From positions 1 through 64,000 of the forward strand of contig NZ_WNLA01000014.1 in the NCBI RefSeq assembly GCF_009720865.1: a DNA stretch of 64,000 bases, in the 5' to 3' direction. Every line of letters starts with the position of its first letter. Position 1 is the first letter of the stretch. Source of the DNA: Pseudoduganella ginsengisoli (GTDB lineage Bacteria > Pseudomonadota > Gammaproteobacteria > Burkholderiales > Burkholderiaceae_D). The notes beneath the pieces are model-generated. The model saw only the letters and a list, made by a program, of their open reading frames with translations, did not search any database and was not told where the DNA came from. Both the position numbers and the translations under genes were made by a program. Positions 51,659-61,574 of the stretch are shown here, piece after piece.

Positions 51659-53950
51659 TTACCGGCTGCGTACGACGGCCAGCGCCGCATCCAGCGCTTC
51701 ATTTAACGCATCGAGTTCGATCGGTTTCGTAATATAGCGAAAGAACCCCGCATCCAGCGCAGTATTGATGTCGTTTTGCATGGCATTGGCAGAAATGGCA
51801 ATCACGGGGATACCCGCCGTTGCCGGATCGTTGCGCAAGCGTCGCTGGATTTCCATGCCGTTTATATCCGGCAAATTCATGTCCAGCAGCACGACGGAGG
51901 GCTGACTGGTGCGTATCATTTCCAGTCCTCGTTCACCGTTGGTGGCCGTCAGCAAACGCACGTCAGGACGGAAGCGCAATGCTTCTTCCACCAGCCGCAA
52001 ATTGGCGGGATTGTCTTCCACGTACACCAATATCAGCGGTGCGCCGTCCACCGCAGCACGTGCCGTCGCCGGCGGTACGGCCGACGCGGCGTCAATCGCC
52101 GCCTTTGCACTGAGCGGCGCGTCCGTGGCAGCCAGGTCAATGGAAAACACGCTGCCTGTGCCGGGAGAACTGGACACCGTGATCGTGCCACCCATCAATT
52201 CCACCAGGCGCTTGGTGACGACCAGGCCGATGCCCGTCCCTTCTTGCCCGCTGTTTTCCTGGCCTAGCCGGTTAAATGGCTGGAACAACGCTTCCACTTG
52301 ATCGCTGCGCAAACCCAGGCCGGTATCCTGTACGGAAATACGTACGCGGTCATTGGACGACGTCATGCAATCGACCACGACGACGCCCAGGTCACGGTTG
52401 TATTTGACGGCGTTCGACAACAAATTCAGCACAATCTGTTTCAGGCGGGTGCGGTCCGCCTGCACATACAGCCCGGTCTGCGGCGGGAAAATCATGCGGA
52501 TACCCCGCTTGCCGGCCTGAGGCTCCATCATGATATTCGTTTCGTTCAACAGTTCGTCGACGCCGACCGGCTCCATCGACAACGTGACCGCGCCCGATTC
52601 GATCTTCGACAAGTCGAGAATTTCATTGATCAGTTCCAGTAAATGCTTGCCGGATTTCTGGATATACCCCATGAATTCCTTGCGCTGCTCCGGCGACACT
52701 GGCAGCGCATCATTGTCCAGCAATTGTGCAAAACCGAGGATGGCATTCAACGGCGTACGCAATTCATGGGACATATTGGCCAGGAACCGGTCCTTGGCCA
52801 GACTGGCGCGTTGTAATTGCTCGCGCTGCTCATGCAGCGTCGCTTCAATACGTTTGCGTTCACTGATGTCGCGGATGGCGCTCGATACCAGTGTCTCACC
52901 TTCGGTTTCCAACGGGCTCAAGCTAATTTCCACAGGGAATTCGGTGCCATTAGCACGCAATCCGTACAACTCCAGGCCGGCGCCCATCGAACGTGGGCGT
53001 GGAGAATGGAAAAAACCGCCCCGTAATCCCGGATGGCCATGGGCAAACCGTTGCGGAATCAAAACTTCGATTTTTTTTCCCAACAGCTCACGCCGGTGGT
53101 AGCCAAACAGGTTTTCCGCCTGGGTATTGACCAGCACAATTTCTCCGAGGGCATTGACGATGACAATGGCGTCGGGCGCAGACTCCAGCAAGCCGCGGAA
53201 TTTTTGTTCTGCCTTGCGGCGGTCGCTGATGTCACGGATCGCGCTCATCACCATGGCGCCCTCTTCCGTATTGATGGGACTCAGGGAAATCTCAACCGGG
53301 AATTCCAATAAATCCTTGCGGACCCCGTACAATTCCAGACCCGCGCCCATGGTGCGGGTTCGCGGCTGCGTAAAATAATTGGAACGGTGCCCCACGTGGC
53401 TGCCCCGGAAGCGCTCAGGCAACAGCACTTCAATCGGCTGCCCCCGCAGTTCGCCGCTGAGGTAACCAAACAGGCGTTCGGCCTGCGAGTTGGCCAGCAC
53501 GATCAGTCCGGTGGAGTTGGCAATGACGATGGCGTCCGGCGTGGATTCCAGCACATCGCGGAAGCGCGCTTCCACCTGCTTGGCATCACGCATGGCTTTT
53601 AAGCGCGTGATGTCCTTTTTACAGAACATGACGAATTCATTGCGGCCAGTACTGTCATAAACGGTTTTGCTGGAAACATCGACAAATACCGGGGAACCGT
53701 TTTTTCTGCGCCGCAGGATTTCATAATCCCATGCCCCGCCACTGCGTTCCAGGGTTTGAATAAATGTATTCCAATCCTGGCCTGGCATACCGACCAGTTC
53801 ATACAAAGGATGGCCGATGGCTTCGTCGGCAGCGTAGCCAAACATTTGCTCCGCCCCCGGCGACCAATGCACCACGGCGCCGCGCCGGTTGCATACCACG
53901 ACGGCGCCAGGCAATTGCTGCAATACCATCTGGTCGAAGTCGGTAGCCAT
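51659..53950 (-). CDS. Hybrid histidine kinase with three PAS domains and a receiver
   Basis: A 763-residue soluble hybrid kinase with GGGGAaatt before ATG. PAS1 (about 1-120) is followed by PAS2 and PAS3 (about 125-370), which are near copies of each other (GLELYGVRKDLLEFPVE versus GLELYGLRANGTEFPVE), a recent internal duplication. Then comes the HisKA His (395, in NMSHELRTP), the HATPase domain (NLLSNAVKYNRD, GTGIGLVVTKRLVELMGG), and a C-terminal receiver (LVYVEDNPANLRL, VLLDMNLPDINGM). No membrane helix is seen, so it senses a cytoplasmic cue, perhaps redox or a bound ligand in PAS. No output partner is adjacent. Confidence 0.92.
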   Translation of the reverse strand: MATDFDQMVLQQLPGAVVVCNRRGAVVHWSPGAEQMFGYAADEAIGHPLYELVGMPGQDWNTFIQTLERSGGAWDYEILRRRKNGSPVFVDVSSKTVYDSTGRNEFVMFCKKDITRLKAMRDAKQVEARFRDVLESTPDAIVIANSTGLIVLANSQAERLFGYLSGELRGQPIEVLLPERFRGSHVGHRSNYFTQPRTRTMGAGLELYGVRKDLLEFPVEISLSPINTEEGAMVMSAIRDISDRRKAEQKFRGLLESAPDAIVIVNALGEIVLVNTQAENLFGYHRRELLGKKIEVLIPQRFAHGHPGLRGGFFHSPRPRSMGAGLELYGLRANGTEFPVEISLSPLETEGETLVSSAIRDISERKRIEATLHEQREQLQRASLAKDRFLANMSHELRTPLNAILGFAQLLDNDALPVSPEQRKEFMGYIQKSGKHLLELINEILDLSKIESGAVTLSMEPVGVDELLNETNIMMEPQAGKRGIRMIFPPQTGLYVQADRTRLKQIVLNLLSNAVKYNRDLGVVVVDCMTSSNDRVRISVQDTGLGLRSDQVEALFQPFNRLGQENSGQEGTGIGLVVTKRLVELMGGTITVSSSPGTGSVFSIDLAATDAPLSAKAAIDAASAVPPATARAAVDGAPLILVYVEDNPANLRLVEEALRFRPDVRLLTATNGERGLEMIRTSQPSVVLLDMNLPDINGMEIQRRLRNDPATAGIPVIAISANAMQNDINTALDAGFFRYITKPIELDALNEALDAALAVVRSR

Positions 53951-54578
53951 AATTTCCCCAGTATTGGCAACAGCTTGAGTATAGAGCGGCGGTTGTCTTG
54001 ATCACAAGTGCGAGCCAGGTGTGGTGGCCACTGCTGGTTGGCGGCTGGGGGTGTATGTCGGCGCCTATAATGTTCGTTAATTGCAAATTATTCGATGCCG
54101 GTAACGTCCTCAAGTGGTGTTGAACTATATGTACCGGTCTTGCCCAGGCACATATTTCGTTAAATTTCATACTAGGCGGGAAGCTTGTTATGGCCCTGCC
54201 AGCCCTTCGTTCATACCCGGGCGAAAGATTTATGAGCCCGTTACAAGTGTTTTTTCGCGGAAATCAATACTAATATCTCATCTGTCTCGCTTGATTTTTC
54301 TCAAGTATGATTAATAATAAACAAATGTTCCGTCCGACTGTTTCGCAAGAAACAGCTCGAATGACAATTTAATACAATTGTTCGCTTCTCAATTTCTAAA
54401 GCCTGCTACATACTCCACCGTGGCAAATTTGCACACCTAAAGAATCAAGAATCGCCATCCATTCCTGTGCAGTGCAGCAAATAGCAAAAGCACAAACCTT
54501 CTGTTGGGGTTTAGAAATAAGTGGTAAGATGGCATCCGCTGTCTGACAGCGGAAATTCGAACAAAGGCAAACTTTACG
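53951..54578. other. AT-rich 0.6 kb intergenic region
   Basis: No convincing gene. It is clearly less GC-rich than the flanks and contains several hairpins, notably CTGTTTC-GCAA-GAAACAG (54338-54355, a 7-bp stem with a GCAA tetraloop) and CTTGA...TCAAG near 54290-54305. A TAAGAT-type -10 (about 54525) and the 54536 hairpin precede the next gene. A small RNA or large regulatory region is possible; no known RNA family was recognised. Confidence 0.6.
54536..54552 (+). other. 5' leader hairpin of the small Sel1-like protein gene
   Basis: CCGCTGT-CTG-ACAGCGG is a perfect 7-bp hairpin beginning about 10 bases after the TAAGAT -10 candidate, so it would form the 5' end of the mRNA and protect it or control translation. 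The ATG follows at 54579. Confidence 0.45.
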
Positions 54579-54986
54579 ATGGAATTATTCAACAAATCCG
54601 GCGTTTTAGTCGCTGCGGTGCTGGTTACCGTCGGCGTACTGATCGGGGCACAGGCAAAGGACGACATGATGCCACCGGACAGCGTGATTGAAGCGACGGC
54701 CCTTAAGATGAATGATGAAGGTAATTTTGTTGCAGAGCGGCGAATGCGTGAATGGGCTGAACAGGGCTCTGCGGTAGCACAGCGGGAACTTGCCCTGCAC
54801 TACCAGGCTGATACGTCGCGCCGCGCCGAAGTCCTGCACCTACTGGAAGATGCAGCCCGTTCCGGAGATACTCAAGCGGCAACCCATCTGTCCCAGCTGC
54901 GTGACATCCACCGCAATCCGAATATTGATGCATTGAATGAGACCGCCGCGTCTCGTACAGCCGCCCATACCTGGACGCGCTACTAA
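54579..54986 (+). CDS. Small exported Sel1-like protein
   Basis: A 135-residue protein with an N-terminal membrane or signal helix (GVLVAAVLVTVGVLIGAQA). The middle (MREWAEQGSAVAQRELALHYQ and HLLEDAARSGDTQAATHLSQLRD) repeats the Sel1-like pattern of short helix pairs used for protein contacts. No enzyme motif is seen. A TPR-type scaffold in the periplasm is likely. It stands in front of the XrtA-system TPR protein gene but its connection to that locus is unproven. Start: no strong ribosome site, but a hairpin and promoter fit this ATG. Confidence 0.72.
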   Translation: MELFNKSGVLVAAVLVTVGVLIGAQAKDDMMPPDSVIEATALKMNDEGNFVAERRMREWAEQGSAVAQRELALHYQADTSRRAEVLHLLEDAARSGDTQAATHLSQLRDIHRNPNIDALNETAASRTAAHTWTRY

Positions 54987-55162
54987 TTCCCCGTGCAGGC
55001 TCACCGCCCGCTACCGGAAGCGCGGCGCCGCCTGCCGAGATCTTCGCCGATCCGTAGCCCTGTAGCTTGCAGCTGCATGAATAAACTGACACCCTGCGCC
55101 AGCGCAAAGGCGTGATGGTTTGCGCGCCTACCCTGAAGCAATCATTTGCCCAGGAGAGCGCC

Positions 55163-57943
55163 ATGTCCCTATCCCTTCCCGCCGCCATGCTGGCGGTCGT
55201 AATACTGGCGACCGGTTGCCAGCAAGAACCCAACCAGACTCAGTTAATGGCATCCGCCAGCCGGCACCAGGCCGCTGGCGATAACCACGCCGCCATCATC
55301 GAGCTGAAAAACGTCTTGCAACGTACACCGGCAAATGCAGCGGCGCGCCTGCAACTGGGCGACGTTTACCTGGAAAGCGGCGATGTGCTGTCCGCTGAAA
55401 AGGAATTTCGCCGCGCCCGCGACACCGGCGCCTTGCCCGCTGCGGTTTTGCCTCGGCTTGGCGCCGCCTTGCTGCTGCAGCAGCGCTACGAGCAAGTGTT
55501 GGCGGAATTGCCAGATGGCGGCGCCTTACCGGCGGCGGCAGTGGCGGATGTCCGCGCATTGCGGGGCTATGCCTTGCTGGGCTTGAAACGCACAAATGAA
55601 GCGGAACAACTGTTTGCCGCCGCACTGGCTACGCAGGCGGGCCACGTGCCGGCTTTGCTGGGGCAAGCCCGCCTGGCGCTGCTGTCAGGCGCTAACGAGG
55701 CCGCCATGAGCGCGGTGAATGCGGCGCTGGCAGCGCATGCGGATTCAACCGAAGCGCTGCGGATGCAGGGCGACCTGTACAGGCGGCAAGAGGATCACGC
55801 CAAGGCATTGGCCAGCTACCGGCAAGCGATTAAACTGCGCCCTGCAAGCCTGCAGGCCCGGCTCGATGTGGCGGCATTACTGGCCGCAGACAACCAACTT
55901 GGCGCCGCACGCACTGAACTGGCCGCCGCCAGCCGGATTGCCCCTGGCAACGCGGCCGTCATTTACACCGAAGCCCTGCTGGCGCTGCAGGAAAAGAAAT
56001 ATCCAGCTGCACTGGAACGGTTGCAACTGATCTTGCGCGCGGCCCCCGACCATCCACCGTCCAATTTACTGGCAGCCGGTATCTATCTGGCGCAAAACAA
56101 CTTGCCGCTAGCTGAACAGCACGTCCGCCGTTTCCTGGCAAACCAGCCCCAGCATGCATTCGGTATGCGGTTGGCAGCGATGATTGCGCTGCGCAGCGGC
56201 AAGCCTGAAGCCAGTATCGCAATGCTGGAACCATTGCTTGAGCAGCATCCGGCCGACGCGCAGTTGCAGGCGCTGGCGGGCGAATCGTATATGCGCATGC
56301 AAGCTTATAGCAAAGCATCCGCCTGTTTTGACAAAGCCACGGCGCTGGCGCCGCCCAGCGCCATGCTGCGGACGTCGCAAGCCATCAGCCAGTTAGGCAT
56401 AGGAGACAACCAGGGAGCAGTGGCGGCGCTGGAAGCCGTGTTGCAAGCGCCGGAAAATCTTGCCGCCAATGACAATGATGGGCGGCAGCGCGCCGGCGCC
56501 CTGCTGGTTGCCGCCCATATGCGAATGGGCGCTTATGACAAGGCATTGGCAGCGGTGCAGGCTCTGGAACAGCAGCACAACAACCCAGCGCTGCAAAATC
56601 TCAAAGGCGGCGTGCTGCTGGCCCGCCAGGATCCCAGCGGTGCGCGGCGTGCATTTGAAGCGGCACTGGCGCTGCAGCCTGGGTACGCGCCGGCGCTACG
56701 AAACCTCACTCAACTCGACATGCTGGCCGGCCATCCTGAACACGCACAGCGGCGCTACCAGGCGGCACTGGCGCGCGACAGCGGCAACATCGAACTGATG
56801 GCGGGGCTGGCGCACCTGTCAGCACAACAGGGCGACATGGCGGCTGCACGGAACTGGCTGGAGCAAGCCAGGCGGAGCGCGCCTGACGCGTTGCCACCGG
56901 CATTGCAACTGGCAAGTTATTACCTGGAAACAAACGAAGTGCCGAAGGGACTGGCGCTGGCGCAGAAACTGCAGGCAGCCAATCCCGGCAGCGCTGACGC
57001 ACTGGCCTTGCTGGCGCGCGCACGCGCTGCCGCCGGCGATACAGAGGGCGCGCTGGAAAGCTACACAGACCTGGCCGGCCGCCAGCCCGATAACCCTGCC
57101 GTGCACATGCAGCTGGCAGGGGCCTATATGGCATTGAACCGGACCGCCGACGCCCTGGCCGCGTGCCGCAAAGTGCTGGCCTTGCAACCCGATCACAGTG
57201 CTGCGCTCGCGACAGCCATACGCTTGATGACAGAATTGCGCACTTGGGACCAGGCCGTGGCGCTGGCGCGTGCCACGCAATCCCGTCCGGACAGCGCAGG
57301 GCTCGGTTACCGGCTGGAGGGGGATATTGAAATGGCGCGCGCGCATCCTGCTATTGCGCTGCCACTGTACCAGCGGTCGTTTAACCTGGCGCCCAGCGGC
57401 CCGCTGGCCATTTCCATCCACCGCGCCCTGGCAGCCACCGGCAAGGACAGTGCTGCGGCCAGCCACATCGGACGCTGGCTCAACAGCCATCCGCGCGACT
57501 TGCCGACCCGCATGTATTTCGCAAGTACGCTGCTGGCTGCCGGTCAATTCCGTGCTGCTATTCCCCAGTATGAGCAAGTGCTCGGTGTGCAGCCAAACCA
57601 TGTGGTGGCATTGAATGATTTGGCGTGGAGTTGCTTGCAAATAGACGACAAGCGCGCACTGGGCTTTGCTGAAAAAGCCTATGCCCAGGCGCCGGCCAAC
57701 GCCGCCGTGGCGGATACGCTGGGCTGGATCTTGACGCAGCAAGGCCAGCCCGGCCGTGCCGTCCCCATCTTGAAAAAAGCAGCCGACAGTGCGCCGCAAT
57801 CGGGCGATATCCGGTTGCACTATGCCGACGCCCTGCTCCGCGCGGGAGAACGGCGTGAAGCCAGGCGCCAGCTGGAACGCTTGCAAGCCGACGCCGGATA
57901 CAAACGGCAAGACGCAGTGCGCACGCTGATGGGTACGCTATGA
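55163..57943 (+). CDS. prsT: PrsT, TPR-repeat lipoprotein of the XrtA/PEP-CTERM system
   Basis: ATG 55163 follows caGGAGagcgcc and starts MSLSLPAAMLAVVILATGCQ, a lipoprotein signal (ATGC). The 926-residue protein is almost entirely TPR repeats (for example NHAAIIELKNVLQRTPANAAARLQLGDVYLESGD and PADAQLQALAGESYMRM). Length and repeat order match PrsT, found beside prsK/prsR in exosortase loci. Its role is probably as an outer membrane or periplasmic scaffold for extracellular polymer or protein sorting. The 3' end overlaps the FAD oxidoreductase gene on the other strand by 6 bases. Confidence 0.9.
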   Translation: MSLSLPAAMLAVVILATGCQQEPNQTQLMASASRHQAAGDNHAAIIELKNVLQRTPANAAARLQLGDVYLESGDVLSAEKEFRRARDTGALPAAVLPRLGAALLLQQRYEQVLAELPDGGALPAAAVADVRALRGYALLGLKRTNEAEQLFAAALATQAGHVPALLGQARLALLSGANEAAMSAVNAALAAHADSTEALRMQGDLYRRQEDHAKALASYRQAIKLRPASLQARLDVAALLAADNQLGAARTELAAASRIAPGNAAVIYTEALLALQEKKYPAALERLQLILRAAPDHPPSNLLAAGIYLAQNNLPLAEQHVRRFLANQPQHAFGMRLAAMIALRSGKPEASIAMLEPLLEQHPADAQLQALAGESYMRMQAYSKASACFDKATALAPPSAMLRTSQAISQLGIGDNQGAVAALEAVLQAPENLAANDNDGRQRAGALLVAAHMRMGAYDKALAAVQALEQQHNNPALQNLKGGVLLARQDPSGARRAFEAALALQPGYAPALRNLTQLDMLAGHPEHAQRRYQAALARDSGNIELMAGLAHLSAQQGDMAAARNWLEQARRSAPDALPPALQLASYYLETNEVPKGLALAQKLQAANPGSADALALLARARAAAGDTEGALESYTDLAGRQPDNPAVHMQLAGAYMALNRTADALAACRKVLALQPDHSAALATAIRLMTELRTWDQAVALARATQSRPDSAGLGYRLEGDIEMARAHPAIALPLYQRSFNLAPSGPLAISIHRALAATGKDSAAASHIGRWLNSHPRDLPTRMYFASTLLAAGQFRAAIPQYEQVLGVQPNHVVALNDLAWSCLQIDDKRALGFAEKAYAQAPANAAVADTLGWILTQQGQPGRAVPILKKAADSAPQSGDIRLHYADALLRAGERREARRQLERLQADAGYKRQDAVRTLMGTL

Positions 57944-59581
57944 CCCTGTGCCTCCTGCACCGGGAGGCGGCTGGTAGCGTCCCGGTGCAATGATGTTCAG
58001 CGGGTCCAATGCAGCCTTGATACGGCTTGCGGTGCGCCAAAAACTGTCTGCCTGCGGGTCCAGCGCCGCCATCGATTGCAAACCGACGCGGTAAGGCAAA
58101 TAGCCGGCAGCCATCAGTGCGTCAAACAAGCTGTGATAACAAGTTTGGGCGTCCGCGCTTTCTGCAGGGTCGTCCTTGTCATAAGCAATGGTCAGCACAC
58201 CACCCAGTGCCCGCTCCGTAATCATGCTGAAGGTGGCAAACAAGTCAAACCCATACCGGGCATAGTACGGTTGCGCCAAGTTCATGACTGCGCGCAGGTC
58301 CGCCCCCCGCGACGGCATGACCGGCGACAGCCACAGCAGGCCGCAATTGTCGCGCGCCGGATCCGCGTTGGCAGGAAAACCCGGCGGCAGGCCGCCCCGC
58401 CTGCGCCAATATGCCCCTGCCAAAAAGCGGCCATCCGGGATACCCCGGTTCATATTGAACAGCGAACGGCCTAGCGCCACACGGGCCGCCAGTTTGCGGC
58501 CGGTTCCCGTTCGCCAAAACAGCCGCGCTGCACGGCCTGCCAGCGCCAGCCGCTGTTCATCGATAAATCGAAGCGACAGCGGCAGCCGCGCCAGCGCGCG
58601 GCGCAACGCGCGCCGTGCTGCCTGTACTTGCTGGGCATTCCCATACAGGGCGCCGGACACGGTCCATGCTGCAATCCCGGCATCATGGCACAGCGACGCA
58701 CGCAATGCCTCAGGCAACGGCCGCTGCCCTTGCGCGGCTTCACGGGGATACGTCATGCCGCCCGACAAAACCCTTAAATCATTACCGATATGGATGACCG
58801 ACCGCAACGTGCCGTCCATGCGCAGCGGGCGCAGCGCATCCACCACCGCGTCCACGCCGTCGTGGCTGGGCACGCTGCATAGGAAATGTCCCAATACCGG
58901 TGTCTGCGGCATCAGCCACAGCCCGACGCTGGTGACGATTCCCAGGGCTGACTGCGTAAACAAGCCGTCGAGCCAAGGGCCCACGCCATATGGGAACACG
59001 CGGGCGGCCCGTGCAGGCTGGAAGTGCGTGTAGCCGGTACGCACGACTTCGCCATCGGCCAGCACCACTTCCATGCCGCACACTTGCTGGACACGGTTGC
59101 CATAAGGCGAATGCCCGAATCCCCGCTCAAGGATATTGCCGAGCAGGCTGGTATCCGGGCCTGCGCCCGTGCAATCCATCCACAGGGGCAAATGCTGCTC
59201 CGCGAGAAAACGCGACAATTGCCCTTGCGTTACGCCGGGCTCGATCACGACGTAACCCAGTTCCCCATCCGCTTCCAGGATGCCGCGCATGCCCGACATA
59301 TCCACGATCACCTGCCCCGGCAGGACGGCACAGGCATCGCCATACCCCCAGTTGCGCCCCGTACTGACAGGGTACAGCGGTACCCCGTGCGTGGACGCAA
59401 TGCGCACCACGCCAACGACGTCCTCGCGGCATCCCGGGCGCACGACGGCGGCGGGGCGGGCTGGCCATGACGCGGTACTGCTGGCAAAACTGTCCAGTGT
59501 TGCAGCATCCGTCTGCACTTGTGCATCGCCAAGCAAGCTGCGCCATTGCGCCAGCGCGGGCGCCAACGCGGCGGCGTTCAT
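57938..59581 (-). CDS. FAD-binding oxidoreductase (vanillyl-alcohol oxidase/4-cresol dehydrogenase-like)
   Basis: A 547-residue flavoenzyme. The PCMH FAD-binding domain has AAVVRPGCREDVVGVVRIAS, VPLYPVSTGRNWGYG, VIVDMSGM, VVIEPGVTQGQLSRFL and GFGHSPYGNRV. The C-terminal domain (LLWLSPVMPSRGADL, YGFDLFATFSMI) fits the 4-cresol dehydrogenase/VAO type. It would oxidise a phenol or alcohol. It starts within the stop (ATGA) of the upstream acyltransferase gene, so the two form a coupled operon in the XrtA neighbourhood, perhaps making a lipid or phenolic group for the extracellular polymer. The substrate is not known. Confidence 0.9.
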   Translation of the reverse strand: MNAAALAPALAQWRSLLGDAQVQTDAATLDSFASSTASWPARPAAVVRPGCREDVVGVVRIASTHGVPLYPVSTGRNWGYGDACAVLPGQVIVDMSGMRGILEADGELGYVVIEPGVTQGQLSRFLAEQHLPLWMDCTGAGPDTSLLGNILERGFGHSPYGNRVQQVCGMEVVLADGEVVRTGYTHFQPARAARVFPYGVGPWLDGLFTQSALGIVTSVGLWLMPQTPVLGHFLCSVPSHDGVDAVVDALRPLRMDGTLRSVIHIGNDLRVLSGGMTYPREAAQGQRPLPEALRASLCHDAGIAAWTVSGALYGNAQQVQAARRALRRALARLPLSLRFIDEQRLALAGRAARLFWRTGTGRKLAARVALGRSLFNMNRGIPDGRFLAGAYWRRRGGLPPGFPANADPARDNCGLLWLSPVMPSRGADLRAVMNLAQPYYARYGFDLFATFSMITERALGGVLTIAYDKDDPAESADAQTCYHSLFDALMAAGYLPYRVGLQSMAALDPQADSFWRTASRIKAALDPLNIIAPGRYQPPPGAGGTGS

Positions 59582-60318
59582 CCCCTGCCCCGCATCAGGC
59601 GTCCGGTAATGCCGGCTTCATCGTCGGGTGGAAAGAAAAATGGATAAAACGAGCGCACGTTGGGATGCTTCTCCATCAGTCCGCCGTAGCGCTGGATTTG
59701 TTCCTTCATGTATTGCAAGTCCAGCCGCAGCAGTACTGCCGGGGCGCCCACGCGTGAACAGTTGCGCTGTGTGCCGCAATGGCCGAACCCCAGCATGCGG
59801 CGGTAAAACATCACGTGGCGGGGATTGACTTCAATCACATAATCCGAGTGGCCATGGATATGGTGTGCATACAGGTAGGAAATATGGATCAGCCCGGCGA
59901 AAACACGGCGCGACGCCCCTTTATCAATGGCCAGCCGCGAAGGCTCGCACAGGCGCCGGCCTTGCGCCCGCAACTGGTCCAGCTCATGGCGAAAATTTTC
60001 ATCCGCCGGCAAGCCCAGCACGGGATCATCCAGGCACAGCGACATCGTGCCCACCGTCGCGCCGCCCGTTTCCGCATAGAGCGTGATGCGGTTCGGGCTG
60101 TGAACCGCGTGGGGATCCACGTCGTAACCACGCCAGCCATACATTTTCTTCAACAGCAGACTGGCGCTCTCCCGTTCATGGCGTGAATTGGCCAGCCGTA
60201 AATGAAACACTTGCCGGTCCAATTCATGGTCTTCCATTGGGTCATGCGCGGCTTCGCCAATCACCAATTCACGCATGCCCGGGTGGTCCGTAAAAGAAAT
60301 AAGCGTGTTGTCGTCCAC
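59578..60318 (-). CDS. PEP-CTERM/exosortase-associated acyltransferase (N-acyl amino acid synthase-like)
   Basis: Start is GTG 60318, with AAGGAGG five bases before it; the longer reading to 60651 has no ribosome site. The 246-residue product has a GNAT-like fold of the FeeM/autoinducer-synthase type (RVFAGLIHISYLYAHHIHGHSDYVIEVNPRHVMFYRRMLGF), with an N-terminal DDNTLISFTDHPG and LYAETGGATVGTMSLCLDD. Proteins of this kind are found in exosortase loci and are thought to transfer acyl groups. It is coupled to the FAD oxidoreductase (ATGA overlap). Confidence 0.85.
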   Translation of the reverse strand: MDDNTLISFTDHPGMRELVIGEAAHDPMEDHELDRQVFHLRLANSRHERESASLLLKKMYGWRGYDVDPHAVHSPNRITLYAETGGATVGTMSLCLDDPVLGLPADENFRHELDQLRAQGRRLCEPSRLAIDKGASRRVFAGLIHISYLYAHHIHGHSDYVIEVNPRHVMFYRRMLGFGHCGTQRNCSRVGAPAVLLRLDLQYMKEQIQRYGGLMEKHPNVRSFYPFFFPPDDEAGITGRLMRGRG

Positions 60319-60544
60319 GTTGCCTCCTTGAAGTATTGGCCCTTTGGACAACACCTCGCTTGAAAAGTTCAATGACCGCGAAAAAAAATCGCCGCAGTGT
60401 CGCTTTCCTTCACAAAGTGCAGGCAAGTACCGCATCACGGACGCCCAAGTATCTGATTTGGCAGCCTTTCGCCGCCAGGCACGGTTACTGCTGTAGAGGG
60501 CTAACCGCATCCAACGCGGCCAACCACGAAAGGAGCAGCACACC

Positions 60545-61459
60545 ATGAATACCCCGAAAATTCTGCTGGCAGCGGCCGCCGCACTGGCCGTATCCGGCCC
60601 TGCCAGCGCATCCACGTTTGCGTCCGCCATCCTGGATATCACGGATTTCAAACTGACCCACTCTTCCGGCGCCGATTACACTGTCGGTAATTTTTCCACG
60701 CTGGCCGGCACCAATGACGCCCACGCCACCGCGCAATTGAACGGCGTGTTTGCCAACGATGCCGATTCGCGCAGCATCCTGGCCCCTATCCCCCCCAATG
60801 TGGCGCAACAGTGCCTGGGGATGTGCCCCCCAGTTCCGCCGGATACCTTCACGCCGATAGCCGGCATTCCGCCCATCTTCAATACCTATGGCCACGCAGA
60901 CCAGAAATTGACCGGTGCGTCGATCATGATTGGCGCCACCCCTGCCGGAGCCCATGCATCCACCCGCGCGGATGCATCGACCGCCGTCAATGCCGTCGCA
61001 TCGGGCAACTCCGATGTCGGCACGTCGACCACGTTCCGCTTTGTCATGGGGACGTCCGACACAATGACCGTGTCGTTCATGGGCAATCCTTACACCCGTG
61101 CGCTGGTCACACCGGGATCGGGCGCCGTATCCAATGCCAATGCGCGCCTGTCGTGGTCGCTTAATATCTTCAACGTGACGACGGGTACGACGGAACTGGC
61201 TTACGCGCCCGATGCATTAAATGCGGCCAGTATCCGCAGCGCCACCCACGCCGCCCCTGCCGACCTGATTTACGCGCCCGGCGCCAGCGCATTTTCCGCC
61301 ACCACTGGCATGTTGATGGCCGGGAATGAATACCAGATCACGATCCAGCACAATTCGCTGGCCAATACCCTGCAAGCCGTACCAGAACCTGCTTCGCTGG
61401 CACTGCTCGCAGGCGGCTTGCTGGGCATGGGCTTCCTGGGCCGGCGGCGCCGCAGCTAG
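60545..61459 (+). CDS. PEP-CTERM sorting domain protein
   Basis: A 304-residue exported protein. Signal peptide: MNTPKILLAAAAALAVSGPASA. C-terminal sorting signal: VPEPASLALLAGGLLGMGFLGRRRRS, that is the PEP motif, a hydrophobic helix and a basic tail, cut by exosortase XrtA. Between them is a beta-rich, Ala/Ser/Thr-rich body with one Cys pair (QQCLGMC). Its role is probably in the extracellular matrix or biofilm. AGGAG lies 9 bases before ATG. It precedes the chain-length gene on the same strand. Confidence 0.93.
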   Translation: MNTPKILLAAAAALAVSGPASASTFASAILDITDFKLTHSSGADYTVGNFSTLAGTNDAHATAQLNGVFANDADSRSILAPIPPNVAQQCLGMCPPVPPDTFTPIAGIPPIFNTYGHADQKLTGASIMIGATPAGAHASTRADASTAVNAVASGNSDVGTSTTFRFVMGTSDTMTVSFMGNPYTRALVTPGSGAVSNANARLSWSLNIFNVTTGTTELAYAPDALNAASIRSATHAAPADLIYAPGASAFSATTGMLMAGNEYQITIQHNSLANTLQAVPEPASLALLAGGLLGMGFLGRRRRS

Positions 61460-61574
61460 GCCGCACAGGACGGCTTGACGCCGCTCAACCGCGCAGGAAA
61501 CTGCGGCTGAGCGGTGCGGCGCCCTTCCTATAATCGAACCAAGGGCATCCACTTCGCGTTCGGGGAATGAGTAT

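Noticed and set aside
54400..54440. Sigma-54 promoter (TGGCAAATTTGCA) before the Sel1-like gene
   Set aside because: The GG and GC elements are seven bases apart instead of ten, so it does not fit the -24/-12 spacing.
59578..60651. Longer reading of the acyltransferase gene to 60651
   Set aside because: The first 111 residues have no family similarity or ribosome site, while GTG 60318 has AAGGAGG at the right distance.
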